Source: Prochlorococcus sp. AG-402-M18 (lineage in GTDB: Bacteria; Cyanobacteriota; Cyanobacteriia; PCC-6307; Cyanobiaceae). Taken from it: a DNA stretch of 58,556 nt. The stretch is taken from positions 1-58,556 of the forward strand of contig QCIQ01000008.1 in the NCBI GenBank assembly GCA_003216595.1, in the 5' to 3' direction. The translations under genes were made by a program, and so were the position numbers. Shown one piece after another: positions 15,862-23,839 of this stretch. The number at the start of each line of letters is the position of its first letter. Position 1 is the stretch's first letter. Under the pieces are notes generated by a model. It saw only the letters and a list, made by a program, of their open reading frames with translations, was not told the origin of the DNA and did no database searches.

Positions 15862-15894
15862 TAAAAAAGACCCTAGGTATGGTGTCCTACGGGC
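15862..15894 (-). terminator. Leftward terminator of element copy 1
   Basis: On the minus strand AGGCCCGTAGG pairs with CCTAGGGTCT around an ACACCATA loop (one bulge, one mismatch), followed by TTTTTTATT. Conserved in the second copy of the element. Confidence 0.65.
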
Positions 15895-16080
15895 CTAGGT
15901 GATGGGGAACTTATTTTTAACTGTTTTTCAACCAAATTGCAACCCCTACCATATCTGGTGTTAGAAACATTAAAAAAACAGAAAAAAAGGCCCATATCTG
16001 GAATTATTAGCTTGCGTAATATGTACACAGCGAGTAATATTTACTAATTACTGGGTGATGGGGATCTCTCAGTGTCTTCT

Positions 16081-16103
16081 CCCTCAAATTTGAGGGTTTT
16101 TTT
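16081..16103 (+). terminator. Rightward terminator of element copy 1
   Basis: CCCTCAAA/TTTGAGGG perfect 8-bp palindrome, then seven T residues on the plus strand. Confidence 0.8.
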
Positions 16104-16197
16104 ATGCCATGAATTTCTGCATATAATTTCTAAGATTGATTCAAACGAAATTAGTGAAAAGCTCGTCTGATCAATATTTTTTTCTCAAATCGAAAAG

Positions 16198-16410
16198 ATG
16201 GAACAAGTAACTGATGCAATTGGTAATCCCACAGCACTCTTAGTAGAGAGAATTTTTTGGTTGGGGTTAGGTGCTTTTTTAGGACTAGCAATAATTACTT
16301 CTTTAGTAAGAGGATTAAAAGAAGGTAACAACAAAACTACACCAGTTTCACCTGATCAATTAGAGAATCTTGCAAAAAAAGCTATCCAACAAAACTGTGA
16401 TAGCAATTGA
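16198..16410 (+). CDS. 70-residue membrane protein
   Basis: One membrane helix (IFWLGLGAFLGLAIITSLV) is flanked by a polar head and a lysine/asparagine-rich cytoplasmic tail. ATG start. It lies just right of the element copy 1 terminator. Not recognised. Confidence 0.6.
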   Translation: MEQVTDAIGNPTALLVERIFWLGLGAFLGLAIITSLVRGLKEGNNKTTPVSPDQLENLAKKAIQQNCDSN

Positions 16411-16537
16411 TATTGGTTATCAGATATTTTTATAGCCACAAACAAATTTACTTATGGTAGTTGGGGCGAGAACCGTACAATCAGCTAGCACTGATTAGAT
16501 AATGAGCATATATGCTTAATACATATTCACAAAAACA

Positions 16538-16618
16538 ATGAAATTAGTTCCTTACATATTCATGGCTGTTGCAATCTTCTCAGAAGTTTCAACAATTGCT
16601 ACCACTCCGATTATCTAA
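16538..16618 (+). CDS. 26-residue signal-like micro-ORF
   Basis: ATG to TAA, 26 residues (MKLVPYIFMAVAIFSEVSTI start). It is wholly hydrophobic after a single Lys, so it looks like a signal peptide or tiny membrane peptide. It might be the remnant of a secreted protein gene. Coding status uncertain. Confidence 0.25.
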   Translation: MKLVPYIFMAVAIFSEVSTIATTPII

Positions 16619-16700
16619 CTGAATCACCTTAATTGAGTATTCAGACCTAACACGTTCGGGTGATTAGCGTCGTTAGATTGTATATAACTGATTTATATCC

Positions 16701-16961
16701 ATGCTCAAAAAGATATTTAGGGCAGCTGGTTTTTTAGCTTTGTCTGTTTTTATAGCTTCAACAACTATCTTTTCAGGAATTAACCCTGTATTAGGCGCGC
16801 AAATGGGTTCTGATATGAACGAAGATAACTCTATGGGTATTGTTGTCGAAGATTCAAGTAATGACTTGGATGGCACTAAAACTAGTGCTGCCCCAGACCT
16901 AGGAGATGATCAAGCATTTCCTTTTATTCCAGGTTTTGGTAAAAATTCCGGTAAAGACTGA
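16701..16961 (+). CDS. Secreted acidic protein, FPFxPGxG family member 1
   Basis: 86 residues. The N-terminal signal peptide (FLALSVFIASTTIFSG...) probably ends near VLGA. The mature part is short and acidic with many Asp, Met and Ser, and ends in DLGDDQAFPFIPGFGKNSG. The same ending occurs at 25200-25445 (IFGDEQVFPFPPGLGN), and a variant occurs at 28570-28830. No enzyme motif. Mature proteins of about 50 acidic residues with a conserved hydrophobic end suggest a binding peptide or processed secretory product, which is inference. Confidence 0.65.
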   Translation: MLKKIFRAAGFLALSVFIASTTIFSGINPVLGAQMGSDMNEDNSMGIVVEDSSNDLDGTKTSAAPDLGDDQAFPFIPGFGKNSGKD

Positions 16962-17062
16962 TCATCTTTTTGTTTAAAAGGATCGATTGATAATAAATTA
17001 CTAATTTTTTCGAAGGCTAAAAACTCCCACAGATATAAGTGATCATTAGCTAAACAATTTTC

Positions 17063-17167
17063 ATGGAAAATTGGGATTCAAAAATAATTATTTTTATTAT
17101 GTTTGCAGTGCTTGCAATTGGGTCAATCGCGCCATTGATCAGGATGATCAGTGATCGTATTTCCTAA
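17063..17167 (+). CDS. 34-residue membrane microprotein
   Basis: ATG to TAA. MENWDSK is followed by one helix (IIIFIMFAVLAIGSIAPLI) and a basic end (RMISDRIS). A further 24-residue frame starts 2 bases after it (17170-17244, MTVPAKTEIIGG...), which may or may not be translated. Not recognised. Confidence 0.5.
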   Translation: MENWDSKIIIFIMFAVLAIGSIAPLIRMISDRIS

Positions 17168-17355
17168 GAATGACTGTGCCTGCAAAAACTGAGATCATTG
17201 GAGGAATTATTACTAAAATGATAACTTTTAGCATTTTTTGCTAGTTAATTACTTATTTTGAAAAATGGAAAAATGGATTAAATACTCGAATTGAACAAAA
17301 AAAATCTAGAGAAAAATCTCTAGATTTACATGAAGATTGATTTATCCGAATCTAT

Positions 17356-17616
17356 CTAAAATATGCCAGGAATAATTTGTCCTGTAGTGATATAAGCGCC
17401 AAGTAAAGCAATCATTCCAATCATTGCCCAACGGCCATTGGTCTTTTCTGCTTCTTCAGGATAGTTGGAATAGTTTTCAACTAATTGGGTTTGTACCTGG
17501 GTCGCAAACATGTTTTGCTTACCGTATTCAGTAATGATCTGGTTAGAAGCAGAACTGTAAGCTGGTATTCCTGTTGGATCAACTGATTGATCAGAAACTG
17601 GGTTACTAGAAGTCAT
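17356..17616 (-). CDS. hli: High-light-inducible protein with long N-terminus, 86 residues
   Basis: The C-terminal Hli domain has EEAEKTNGRWAMIGMIALLG and TTGQIIPGIF. About 50 extra polar residues precede it (MTSSNPVSDQSVDPTGIPAY...), rich in Gln, Asn and Ser, as in the longer Hli type. It binds chlorophyll or carotenoid in the thylakoid. It lies 8 bases downstream of the 35-residue hli gene, so the two are cotranscribed. Confidence 0.9.
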   Translation of the reverse strand: MTSSNPVSDQSVDPTGIPAYSSASNQIITEYGKQNMFATQVQTQLVENYSNYPEEAEKTNGRWAMIGMIALLGAYITTGQIIPGIF

Positions 17617-17624
17617 TTATTAAC

Positions 17625-17732
17625 CTAAAAAATGCCTGGAATGATTTGACCTGTTGTTGCGTAAGCACCGAAAGCAGCAATAAAGCCGATCATTGCCATC
17701 CAACCATTAAACTTTTCTGCTTCTGGAGTCAC
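17625..17732 (-). CDS. hli: High-light-inducible protein (Hli), 35 residues, GTG start
   Basis: I place the start at the GTG at 17732 because the product then aligns end to end with 7924-8031 (MTPEAEKFNGW...TTGQIIPGIF), which uses ATG. A longer in-frame opening upstream to 17870 has no homology to Hli. Helix NGWMAMIGFIAAFGAY carries the pigment-binding Asn. First gene of a two-gene hli unit inside the cassette. Confidence 0.85.
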   Translation of the reverse strand: MTPEAEKFNGWMAMIGFIAAFGAYATTGQIIPGIF

Positions 17733-17897
17733 AAGATTAATCTCAAATAATTCGCATGAATGTAAAGGAAAAGTAAAGGAATGTAAAGGGGGCAGCCGTA
17801 CACAGCAAAAGTTATCAGGGGTATTAGCTGAAGCAATATTTTTTATCCACGGTCTAAATAACAATTCCACTAACTTTGTTGGACTTAATTCAACTAG

Positions 17898-18074
17898 ATG
17901 GATTTAATACCAGGTGTAGTTCTTTTTCTTGGAGCTATTGGAACTGTGGCTTTACTTGGTTGGGATACTTTCCAAAACCGTAAGCCAATTACCAAAGCTG
18001 AAATGCAGCAGTTTCGTGGAACTAGAGCAGCTAAGCCAAAACAAAAGAGAAGTGGGTTATTTAACAGAGGATAA
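17898..18074 (+). CDS. 58-residue membrane protein with basic tail
   Basis: ATG to TAA. N-terminal helix IPGVVLFLGAIGTVALLGW is followed by a very basic tail (FRGTRAAKPKQKRSGLFNRG) that would sit in the cytoplasm. It is followed 2 bases later by 18077-18253, so the two form an operon. It starts 165 bases from the divergent hli start. Not recognised. Confidence 0.65.
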   Translation: MDLIPGVVLFLGAIGTVALLGWDTFQNRKPITKAEMQQFRGTRAAKPKQKRSGLFNRG

Positions 18075-18076
18075 TC

Positions 18077-18253
18077 ATGGATGAAATTCAAACATACGCT
18101 TCAAACTCAGGAGATTTTAGTTTCCTTTTCGTTCTAATTATTGTTGGGACTTATCTTCTTTATGAGGTTGGCAGAGCAATATTGGACAACAACGATGATG
18201 ATGACATGGATGGAGGAATGACGATGCGTGTAGCAGATGGGGCGCAGGCCTGA
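18077..18253 (+). CDS. Membrane microprotein with Asp-run and GG-M motif, member 2
   Basis: 58 residues. Helix FSFLFVLIIVGTYLLYEVG is followed by LDNNDDDDMDGGMTMRVADG. It matches the family of 15505-15681 and 24936-25070. Cotranscribed with 17898-18074, whose basic tail could contact this acidic one (inference). Confidence 0.6.
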   Translation: MDEIQTYASNSGDFSFLFVLIIVGTYLLYEVGRAILDNNDDDDMDGGMTMRVADGAQA

Positions 18254-18360
18254 ATTGACTACAAAATAATATGTACTTATTGACTACAAAAACATGACTT
18301 CTCTAAACAGGTTTAAGGGTGAATTGAATATATAATTATTCATCTATTTAATTAAAAATT

Positions 18361-18498
18361 TTGAGCGAAGAAAATATCAAAAGAAAAATAGATGCTTTAT
18401 TAAAAGAACTTCAGGATAAAACAGGAGTTTCGGATGAAGAGATGGACGAATTTAAAAAAATAATGGAACTGGCAGATTTTTCAAAAGACCAAGAATAA
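18361..18498 (+). CDS. 45-residue charged helical protein, TTG start
   Basis: TTG at 18361 to TAA, 45 residues (MSEENIKRKIDALLKELQDK start). An amphipathic, charged, coiled-coil-like helix rich in Lys and Glu. No ATG is available in frame, so the start is tentative. Not recognised. Confidence 0.45.
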   Translation: MSEENIKRKIDALLKELQDKTGVSDEEMDEFKKIMELADFSKDQE

Positions 18499-18717
18499 TT
18501 TATGTATGAGTGGGGATGAATGAAGGTTTAGCGAGAGGCGAGTTTTAAATAAATAAGCAGTACCAACACGTTAAACAATGCATATCCAATAGCAATTTGA
18601 AGTTAATAACCAACAATCGAAGAGGATACCAAAATGATCAAACTAGTAATAAAAATATCTCTTGAAAAATACACCTAAAAAGATCAAGCACTAAAAATAT
18701 TCAGATTGAAAATAAAA

Positions 18718-18876
18718 TCATGAAAGTCTTAATTGATTTTCAATAGAGTAAACGTTGCTTGTGCAGGCCTCATTGCCTGTAACTTGAGAAACAGCAATAA
18801 CTAGAAGACTTAGAGAACCAACTGCTAAAGAAATTGTTCTAATAGCACTGGCTTTCTTAGAGATTTTCTTGCCCAT
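18718..18876 (-). CDS. Small signal-anchored protein
   Basis: 52 residues from ATG 18876; a longer frame to 18936 is less likely. Basic head MGKKISKKAS, then helix ISLAVGSLSLLVIAVSQV, then NEACTSNVYSIENQLRLS exposed. Probably a secreted or anchored peptide with one Cys. Not recognised. Confidence 0.45.
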   Translation of the reverse strand: MGKKISKKASAIRTISLAVGSLSLLVIAVSQVTGNEACTSNVYSIENQLRLS

Positions 18877-19026
18877 ATCAAAAGATCTTGATGTAATAAG
18901 AATATGATGACTATCAAAGCATAAAAGAGTATCCATTGATACCTAGTAGAAATAATTACCTAAAAATTATTAGAACAATTCTGAATAGAGCTAAATCAAT
19001 TGGAAACTAGATTTAAATTAATTGCT

Positions 19027-19356
19027 TTATTTACAAGCTTGCGATGGCTGTTGCGAGCTTTCTTTTAACAGTTCAATCCAATCTTGCAAAGAATTTAATG
19101 AGTCAATATTCAATTGGTAATAAACCCATCTACCAGTTTGCCTATCGGTAATCAAACCTGCGTCTTTTAAAACTTTTAAATGAAAAGATATTTTCGATTG
19201 CGCCAATCCAATTTCATTAATCAAATCACAAACACATCGCTCGCCTCCTGAAAGAGACTCAATGATTTGCAATCGCAATGGATCAGATAAAGCTTTTAGC
19301 AATTTCCTGGCCATTGCATTTTCAAGAACTACTTCGCTCTTTGTCGCTGTGGCCAT
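19027..19356 (-). CDS. arsR: ArsR/SmtB family transcriptional regulator
   Basis: 109 residues from ATG 19356. The winged-helix core (ALSDPLRLQIIESLSGGERCVCDLINEIGLAQSKISFHLKVLKDAGLI, about residues 24-71) has the recognition helix SKISFHLK and the CVC motif near residues 42-44 that binds As(III) in ArsR proteins. A late Cys (QACK) may add a third ligand. It is divergent from gap3-arsJ across a palindromic operator. ArsR members repress until the metalloid binds. Confidence 0.9.
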   Translation of the reverse strand: MATATKSEVVLENAMARKLLKALSDPLRLQIIESLSGGERCVCDLINEIGLAQSKISFHLKVLKDAGLITDRQTGRWVYYQLNIDSLNSLQDWIELLKESSQQPSQACK

Positions 19357-19425
19357 CAAAGAAGAAAAAATATAATCACATGATAAAACAAACCGCAGAA
19401 AAGGCTTGCATCGACGAACCTTTAT

Positions 19426-19445
19426 ATATCAATATAAATTGATAT
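19426..19445. promoter_or_regulatory. ArsR-type operator between arsR and gap3
   Basis: ATATCAATATAAATTGATAT has 8-bp arms (ATATCAAT/ATTGATAT) around ATAA and fits the ATCAA-N6-TTGAT pattern of SmtB/ArsR sites in cyanobacteria. It lies 49 bases before the gap3 ATG and 70 bases from the arsR start. It should control both genes. Confidence 0.75.
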
Positions 19446-19494
19446 GATGAATCCAGTCCTTTATTGATTCACTCAATCAACTCAATTACACGTA

Positions 19495-20520
19495 ATGCGA
19501 ATAGGTATTAATGGTTTTGGTCGTATAGGACGACTTCTTCTGAGATCGCTCTGGGGTAGAGAAAATATCGAGATTACGCATATCAACGATCCATTCGGCG
19601 ATGCAATAGGAGCTGCACATTTACTTGAGTTTGATTCAGTTCATGGTCGTTGGAACAAAGCCATAAGAAATGACCAACACAACCTGAGTATTGAAGGTCA
19701 CCCAATACCTTTTACTAAAGAAACTGATTTCACAAAAGTGCCATGGAATGAAACAGGCATAGAGCTAATTCTCGAATGCTCAGGAAAATTCAAAACCCCT
19801 CAAACATTAAATCCTTATTTCGATACTCTTGGAATGAAAAGAGTTGTCGTTGCATGTCCTGTTAAAGGTGAAATACAGGGAGAGGATGCTCTAAATATCG
19901 TCTACGGTATTAACCATGACTTATATGAACCAAATAGACATCGCTTAATAACAGCTGCATCCTGCACAACTAATTGCTTGGCTCCCGTTGTGAAAGTTGT
20001 TAATCAAGCATTTGGTATCAAGCATGGAAGCATCACAACACTCCATGATCTAACCAATACACAGGTAATCGTTGATTCATTTAAGCCAGATTTAAGAAGA
20101 GCCAGAAGTGGATCACAAAGTTTAATACCAACAACCACAGGCTCAGCAAAAGCAATAGGGATGATTTTCCCAGAATTACATGGGAAATTAAATGGCCATG
20201 CAGTTCGAGTTCCTCTCCTCAATGGATCTTTAACTGATGCTGTATTTGAATTGGAGAAAGAGGTAACGAAAGAAGAAGTCAATAATGTCTTCAAAAAAGC
20301 TTCTGAAGGAGAGCTAAAAGGAATACTCGGTTACGAAGAAAAACCACTTGTCTCGATTGATTATGTCAATGACTCAAGGAGTTCAATCATTGATGCTCCC
20401 TCAACCATGGTCATCAATAAAACTCAACTTAAAGTCTATATTTGGTATGACAATGAATGGGGGTATAGCTGTCGAATGACAGATCTCGTATCACATGTAA
20501 TAAAGCTAGAAAAAGATTAA
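19495..20520 (+). CDS. gap3: Arsenic-associated glyceraldehyde-3-phosphate dehydrogenase
   Basis: 341 residues, full-length GAPDH. The Rossmann motif INGFGRIGR is at 5-13. The catalytic Cys157 is in [11 protein letters not shown] and the partner His184 in [10 protein letters not shown]. The C-terminal [11 protein letters not shown] is intact. Paired with arsJ 9 bases downstream, it makes 1-arseno-3-phosphoglycerate from glyceraldehyde-3-phosphate and arsenate, which ArsJ exports. This pairing rather than a glycolytic role is inferred from context. An ArsR operator lies just upstream. Confidence 0.9.
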   Translation: MRIGINGFGRIGRLLLRSLWGRENIEITHINDPFGDAIGAAHLLEFDSVHGRWNKAIRNDQHNLSIEGHPIPFTKETDFTKVPWNETGIELILECSGKFKTPQTLNPYFDTLGMKRVVVACPVKGEIQGEDALNIVYGINHDLYEPNRHRLITAASCTTNCLAPVVKVVNQAFGIKHGSITTLHDLTNTQVIVDSFKPDLRRARSGSQSLIPTTTGSAKAIGMIFPELHGKLNGHAVRVPLLNGSLTDAVFELEKEVTKEEVNNVFKKASEGELKGILGYEEKPLVSIDYVNDSRSSIIDAPSTMVINKTQLKVYIWYDNEWGYSCRMTDLVSHVIKLEKD

Positions 20521-20529
20521 AATAAAAGC

Positions 20530-21792
20530 ATGAAATTATCCTCATTACAGCAATATGGAATCGTAACGACCAACTATTGGGCATTCACACTGACAGATGG
20601 TGCTCTAAGGATGCTAGTGATTTTTCACTTTCATAGCCTTGGATATACAACATTAGAAATTGCATTCTTATTCCTTTTTTATGAGTTCTTTGGCGTCATC
20701 ACTAATCTGTATGGAGGCTGGATAGGAGCTAGATATGGATTACGTCTAACACTATGGGTCGGGACTCTTTTACAAATAGGTGCCTTATTGATGTTGATAC
20801 CAGTTTCGAGTGGTTGGTCGAAACTTTTGAGTGTCATTTATGTCATGGTTTCTCAAGCGATTAGTGGTATAGCAAAAGATCTCAATAAGATGAGTGCTAA
20901 AAGTGCCATCAAAACTGTCGTTCCAGACTCCTCAGAAGAAGATGGTGGAAATAATCAATTATTTAAATGGGTAGCCATCTTAACTGGTTCAAAAAATGCA
21001 CTCAAAGGAGTTGGCTTCTTTCTTGGTGGACTTTTGCTTACAAGTTTTGGATTTAATAAAGCAGTTGAATTAATGGCTATCGGTTTAGGTCTGTCATTTC
21101 TAATGACATTAATTTTGCCTGGCGATATTGGAAAGATGAAAAACAAACCAATCTTTAAAGACTTATTTTCTAAATCTCAAGGGATCAATGTCCTCTCTTT
21201 TGCACGCTTTTTTCTCTTTGGGGCAAGAGACGTATGGTTCGTCGTTGCACTACCTGTTTTTCTTGAAACGTATCTAAATTGGAAATTTTCTGAGATTGGA
21301 GCTTTTCTAGGATTGTGGGTTATTGGTTATGGTTTTATTCAAGCGTTTACGCCGTCTTTAAGAAATTTATGGGGAAATAAAACAAGCCCAGGAGTTTCTT
21401 CTGTTCAATTCTGGAGCGCTGCCTTAACTGCAATACCAGCGCTAATAGCAATAGCACTATGGCGACAAAGCAATCCAGAAATAGCAATTACTGCTGGATT
21501 GATATTATTTGGGTTCATTTTTGCAATGAACTCATCAATACATTCGTATATGGTTCTTGCTTATACGGACAAGGAAAACGTGAGTCTAAACGTCGGCTTC
21601 TATTACATGGCAAATGCGGCAGGGAGACTGATTGGTACTCTCCTATCAGGAGTTTTATTCATGCTTGGAGCTAATGCCTCTATAGGAATGCAACTATGTT
21701 TATGCTGTTCAAGCCTATTTGTATTTATCTCATTGTTGACTAGTTTACGACTACCTCCAGTATCAAATACAAAAGCTATTAAAAATTCCTAA
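20530..21792 (+). CDS. arsJ: ArsJ, organoarsenical (1-arseno-3-phosphoglycerate) efflux MFS transporter
   Basis: 420 residues with the 12-helix layout of the major facilitator superfamily. Family-typical stretches: NYWAFTLTDGALRMLVIFHF near the start, EFFGVITNLYGGWIGARYG, and SQAISGIAKDLNKMSAKSAI around 117-136. It sits in the plasma membrane and exports the unstable arseno-phosphoglycerate made by the upstream GAPDH. It is 9 bases from gap3 and clearly cotranscribed. Confidence 0.92.
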   Translation: MKLSSLQQYGIVTTNYWAFTLTDGALRMLVIFHFHSLGYTTLEIAFLFLFYEFFGVITNLYGGWIGARYGLRLTLWVGTLLQIGALLMLIPVSSGWSKLLSVIYVMVSQAISGIAKDLNKMSAKSAIKTVVPDSSEEDGGNNQLFKWVAILTGSKNALKGVGFFLGGLLLTSFGFNKAVELMAIGLGLSFLMTLILPGDIGKMKNKPIFKDLFSKSQGINVLSFARFFLFGARDVWFVVALPVFLETYLNWKFSEIGAFLGLWVIGYGFIQAFTPSLRNLWGNKTSPGVSSVQFWSAALTAIPALIAIALWRQSNPEIAITAGLILFGFIFAMNSSIHSYMVLAYTDKENVSLNVGFYYMANAAGRLIGTLLSGVLFMLGANASIGMQLCLCCSSLFVFISLLTSLRLPPVSNTKAIKNS

Positions 21793-21833
21793 GACCTTCA
21801 ATTAAAGAAATTAAATATCAAGGGAAAGAAGGA

Positions 21834-22031
21834 CTACTGAACCTCTGATTCTCTGTCATATTCTAGTCCAACTTCATTCATCCAAGCTGCTTTCGTTTTA
21901 CAGTTTTTACCATGCTCGGCTAGATGGATTCCCTCAATCGAAATAAATAAAACTAGTAGTGAAACTGGAATCCACCAGATGGGTGATCCAACTATTTCCT
22001 TCCAATTATTCATTGATTCGTTTTTTTTCAT
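21834..22031 (-). CDS. Small membrane protein between arsJ and pstS
   Basis: 65 residues from ATG 22031 (a second ATG at 22013). One helix (IWWIPVSLLVLFISIEGIHL) is followed by a soluble end with one Cys and acidic residues (GKNCKTKAAW and YDRESEVQ). Located downstream of pstS on the same strand but beyond its terminator. Not recognised. Confidence 0.55.
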   Translation of the reverse strand: MKKNESMNNWKEIVGSPIWWIPVSLLVLFISIEGIHLAEHGKNCKTKAAWMNEVGLEYDRESEVQ

Positions 22032-22090
22032 ATTAAAGAGCTTTTTTTAAGCTTAAGTTAAGAAGTTACTAGCAAGCAAAAAAAAACAAT

Positions 22091-22116
22091 AAAAAAAGGA
22101 GGCAAATGCCTCCTTT
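22091..22116 (-). terminator. Rho-independent terminator of pstS
   Basis: AAAGGAGGCA and TGCCTCCTTT arms (22095-22116) around a short loop, followed by a long T-run on the minus strand. Ends 21 bases after the pstS stop. Confidence 0.85.
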
Positions 22117-22136
22117 ATAAGAGCATGAGGAATAAT

Positions 22137-23141
22137 TTATTTACCAATACGCATAACCGCAGCACGAGACTTAGCAAGAATATCACCTTTAAGAGGTACA
22201 AATCCAAGAGAGGGAGCCTTAGCCTGGGCTTTATCACTTAGTAGGTAGTTAAGTGAATCTTGAATGGCTTCAGTGTTTCTACCATTACCAGTTTCGTAAG
22301 CAAGAATCCATGTAAGGGTTGCGATTGGGTATGCACCCTTGGCTTTAGGGTTAGGGTTATTACCGGCAAGATTTTTATCTAGTTGTATTCCATTGAGAGC
22401 AATCGCACCAGCCTCTGTAGTTGGCTGTAAGAACTCTCCTGATAAATTTTGGAGAGCGGCTGCTTTGATTTCACCTCTAATATATGACTGGTTTACATAA
22501 CCAATTGCACCGGGAGTATTACGAATAACGCCAGCGACTCCTGCGTTACCTTTACCACCAACACCAGCAGGCCAGGCGACAGATTTACCTATTCCTAAAT
22601 TCCATGTCTTAGAGAATGCTTGCATGGAATTTGTGAAAGCCTTCGTAGTACCGGAGCCATCAGAACGATGCGCCCAAGTTAGTTTTCCTTCAGGGCAACC
22701 AACCTCTTTCCAGTTTGTAATTTTACCCATAGCAACACGAACAGCTTGCTCTTGAGTAAGTTTAAGATCGCAATCGTAGTTATAACCAAAAGCAATAGTG
22801 CCACCAACCATTGGGATTTGAACCAATCCCCGCGTAACTTTTGCAATATCGGTTGCTTTCATCGGATCATCAGACGCACCGAAATTAACGGTTTCATCAA
22901 TGAAAGCTTTACGGCCAGACCCAGAACCAACAGCTTGATAGTTAACACGAGGTCCACGCTCTTTAGCTAAGTCAGAGAACCATCGAGTGTAGATTTTAGC
23001 GGGGAAAGAGGCGCCAGCTCCGCTTAGTCGAGCACCCGCAAAGGCACTTCCACCTGAGCCAAGAATAATTAAAGAGGAAAGGACAAGACTCTTCTTAGCA
23101 AAGCACATCAAAGATCTGCGACGTAAAAGCAATGAAAGCAT
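22137..23141 (-). CDS. pstS: Phosphate ABC transporter substrate-binding protein PstS (SphX-like)
   Basis: 334 residues from ATG 23141; a GTG at 23156 would add five. A signal peptide (basic RRR, then LVLSSLIILGSGGSAFAGA) directs export. The mature part begins LSGAGASFPAKIY, with the phosphate-site motifs AVGSGSGRKAF, HRSDGSGTTKAF and GAIGYVNQSYI, all typical of PstS. It binds phosphate in the periplasm for the Pst ABC importer, whose other subunits are not in the window. Two ArsR-type operators sit 23-58 bases upstream, so arsenic-linked control is likely (inference). Confidence 0.93.
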   Translation of the reverse strand: MLSLLLRRRSLMCFAKKSLVLSSLIILGSGGSAFAGARLSGAGASFPAKIYTRWFSDLAKERGPRVNYQAVGSGSGRKAFIDETVNFGASDDPMKATDIAKVTRGLVQIPMVGGTIAFGYNYDCDLKLTQEQAVRVAMGKITNWKEVGCPEGKLTWAHRSDGSGTTKAFTNSMQAFSKTWNLGIGKSVAWPAGVGGKGNAGVAGVIRNTPGAIGYVNQSYIRGEIKAAALQNLSGEFLQPTTEAGAIALNGIQLDKNLAGNNPNPKAKGAYPIATLTWILAYETGNGRNTEAIQDSLNYLLSDKAQAKAPSLGFVPLKGDILAKSRAAVMRIGK

Positions 23142-23164
23142 AGGACGTGAAGGCACTGACGCCG

Positions 23165-23199
23165 ATCAATATTTATTGATATAATCAATACAACTTGAT
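23165..23199. promoter_or_regulatory. Tandem ArsR-type operators upstream of pstS
   Basis: Two sites of ATCAA-N6-TTGAT type: ATCAATATTTATTGAT (23165-23180) and ATCAATACAACTTGAT (23184-23199). The first is nearly a perfect palindrome. They match the operator at 19426-19445, which suggests pstS belongs to the same ArsR regulon. Confidence 0.65.
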
Positions 23200-23337
23200 A
23201 CGGAACTTACGCAAAAAAAACTAATTCAAAATAAACATATCTTCTTGATGGAGCGAAGGGGTATATTTATGAGCAATATTAGGACTGATGCTTGGATGAA
23301 AACCAATCATTAGATCAATCAAGCATTTAATAAGAAG

Positions 23338-23478
23338 TTGAAAAAACAAGTACAATATCTTCTAATAATTTTTGTTTTGGTAATATGTACACCTATATAT
23401 GTTAGGCAATACGAAAACACATATACAGATCCAAAAGAGAGAAAAGAGCTATCTGCTTCTGGAATCTTTTTAGATTAA
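23338..23478 (+). CDS. 46-residue signal-anchored protein, TTG start
   Basis: TTG to TAA. Basic MKKQ head, helix VQYLLIIFVLVICTPIYV, then a charged exposed part (YTDPKERKELSASGIFLD). No in-frame ATG. It is divergent from pstS. Not recognised. Confidence 0.5.
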   Translation: MKKQVQYLLIIFVLVICTPIYVRQYENTYTDPKERKELSASGIFLD

Positions 23479-23581
23479 TTATGATAAATTTACAAAAATA
23501 TAAAACATAAAAAAGGTTTTAGTGTATAAATTTAGACTAAAGTGGAAATAGAGAGAAGGCATGAAGAAAAGAGGAAACTAA

Positions 23582-23812
23582 ATGAGATGGCCACCGAATG
23601 CAGCTTGGACCTCAGCCGTAAAAAGAGAAGGTTATCGACATTTTGAAGTTAAAAGCTATGGAGGCAAAAAAGATGAACGGTGGGTAGAACTATTTCCAGT
23701 TAACAACAACGAAATTCTTATAAAAGTTCCATGGTCGGAATTAAAAACATACTCAAAGTGGACGAGTGGATGGCTTCAGTTACCAAAAGATGAAGATTGT
23801 GATGGCAACTAA
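23582..23812 (+). CDS. TIGR02450 family Trp-rich protein
   Basis: 76 residues. The family pattern is clear: WTSAVKREGYRHFEV at residues 10-24, then WVELFPV and VPWSELKTYSKWTSGWLQLP. These small soluble proteins are conserved in cyanobacteria and some proteobacteria, with no assigned function. The stop lies 27 bases before the right direct repeat begins. Confidence 0.85.
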   Translation: MRWPPNAAWTSAVKREGYRHFEVKSYGGKKDERWVELFPVNNNEILIKVPWSELKTYSKWTSGWLQLPKDEDCDGN

Positions 23813-23839
23813 TCTTTAGAGAAAATAAAAAACAGATAT

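Larger units (their letters stand above)
15856..16104. repeat. Divergent-terminator intergenic element, copy 1
   Basis: Left end: 54 bases nearly identical to the reverse complement of 32610-32665, including CCTAGGTATGGTGTCCTA. Right end: CTGGGTGATGGGGATC at 16051-16066 before a terminator hairpin. A near-copy of this 16-mer (two mismatches) is at 15895-15910. The terminator at the left end points left and the one at the right end points right. Between them are about 140 bases of poorly conserved sequence with TAATAT-like boxes. It is probably two small RNAs transcribed outward; see findings. Confidence 0.55.

Noticed and set aside
17625-17870. Longer (81-residue) reading of the small hli gene
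   Set aside because: The extra N-terminus has no Hli similarity; GTG at 17732 gives a product that aligns with the 35-residue homologue.
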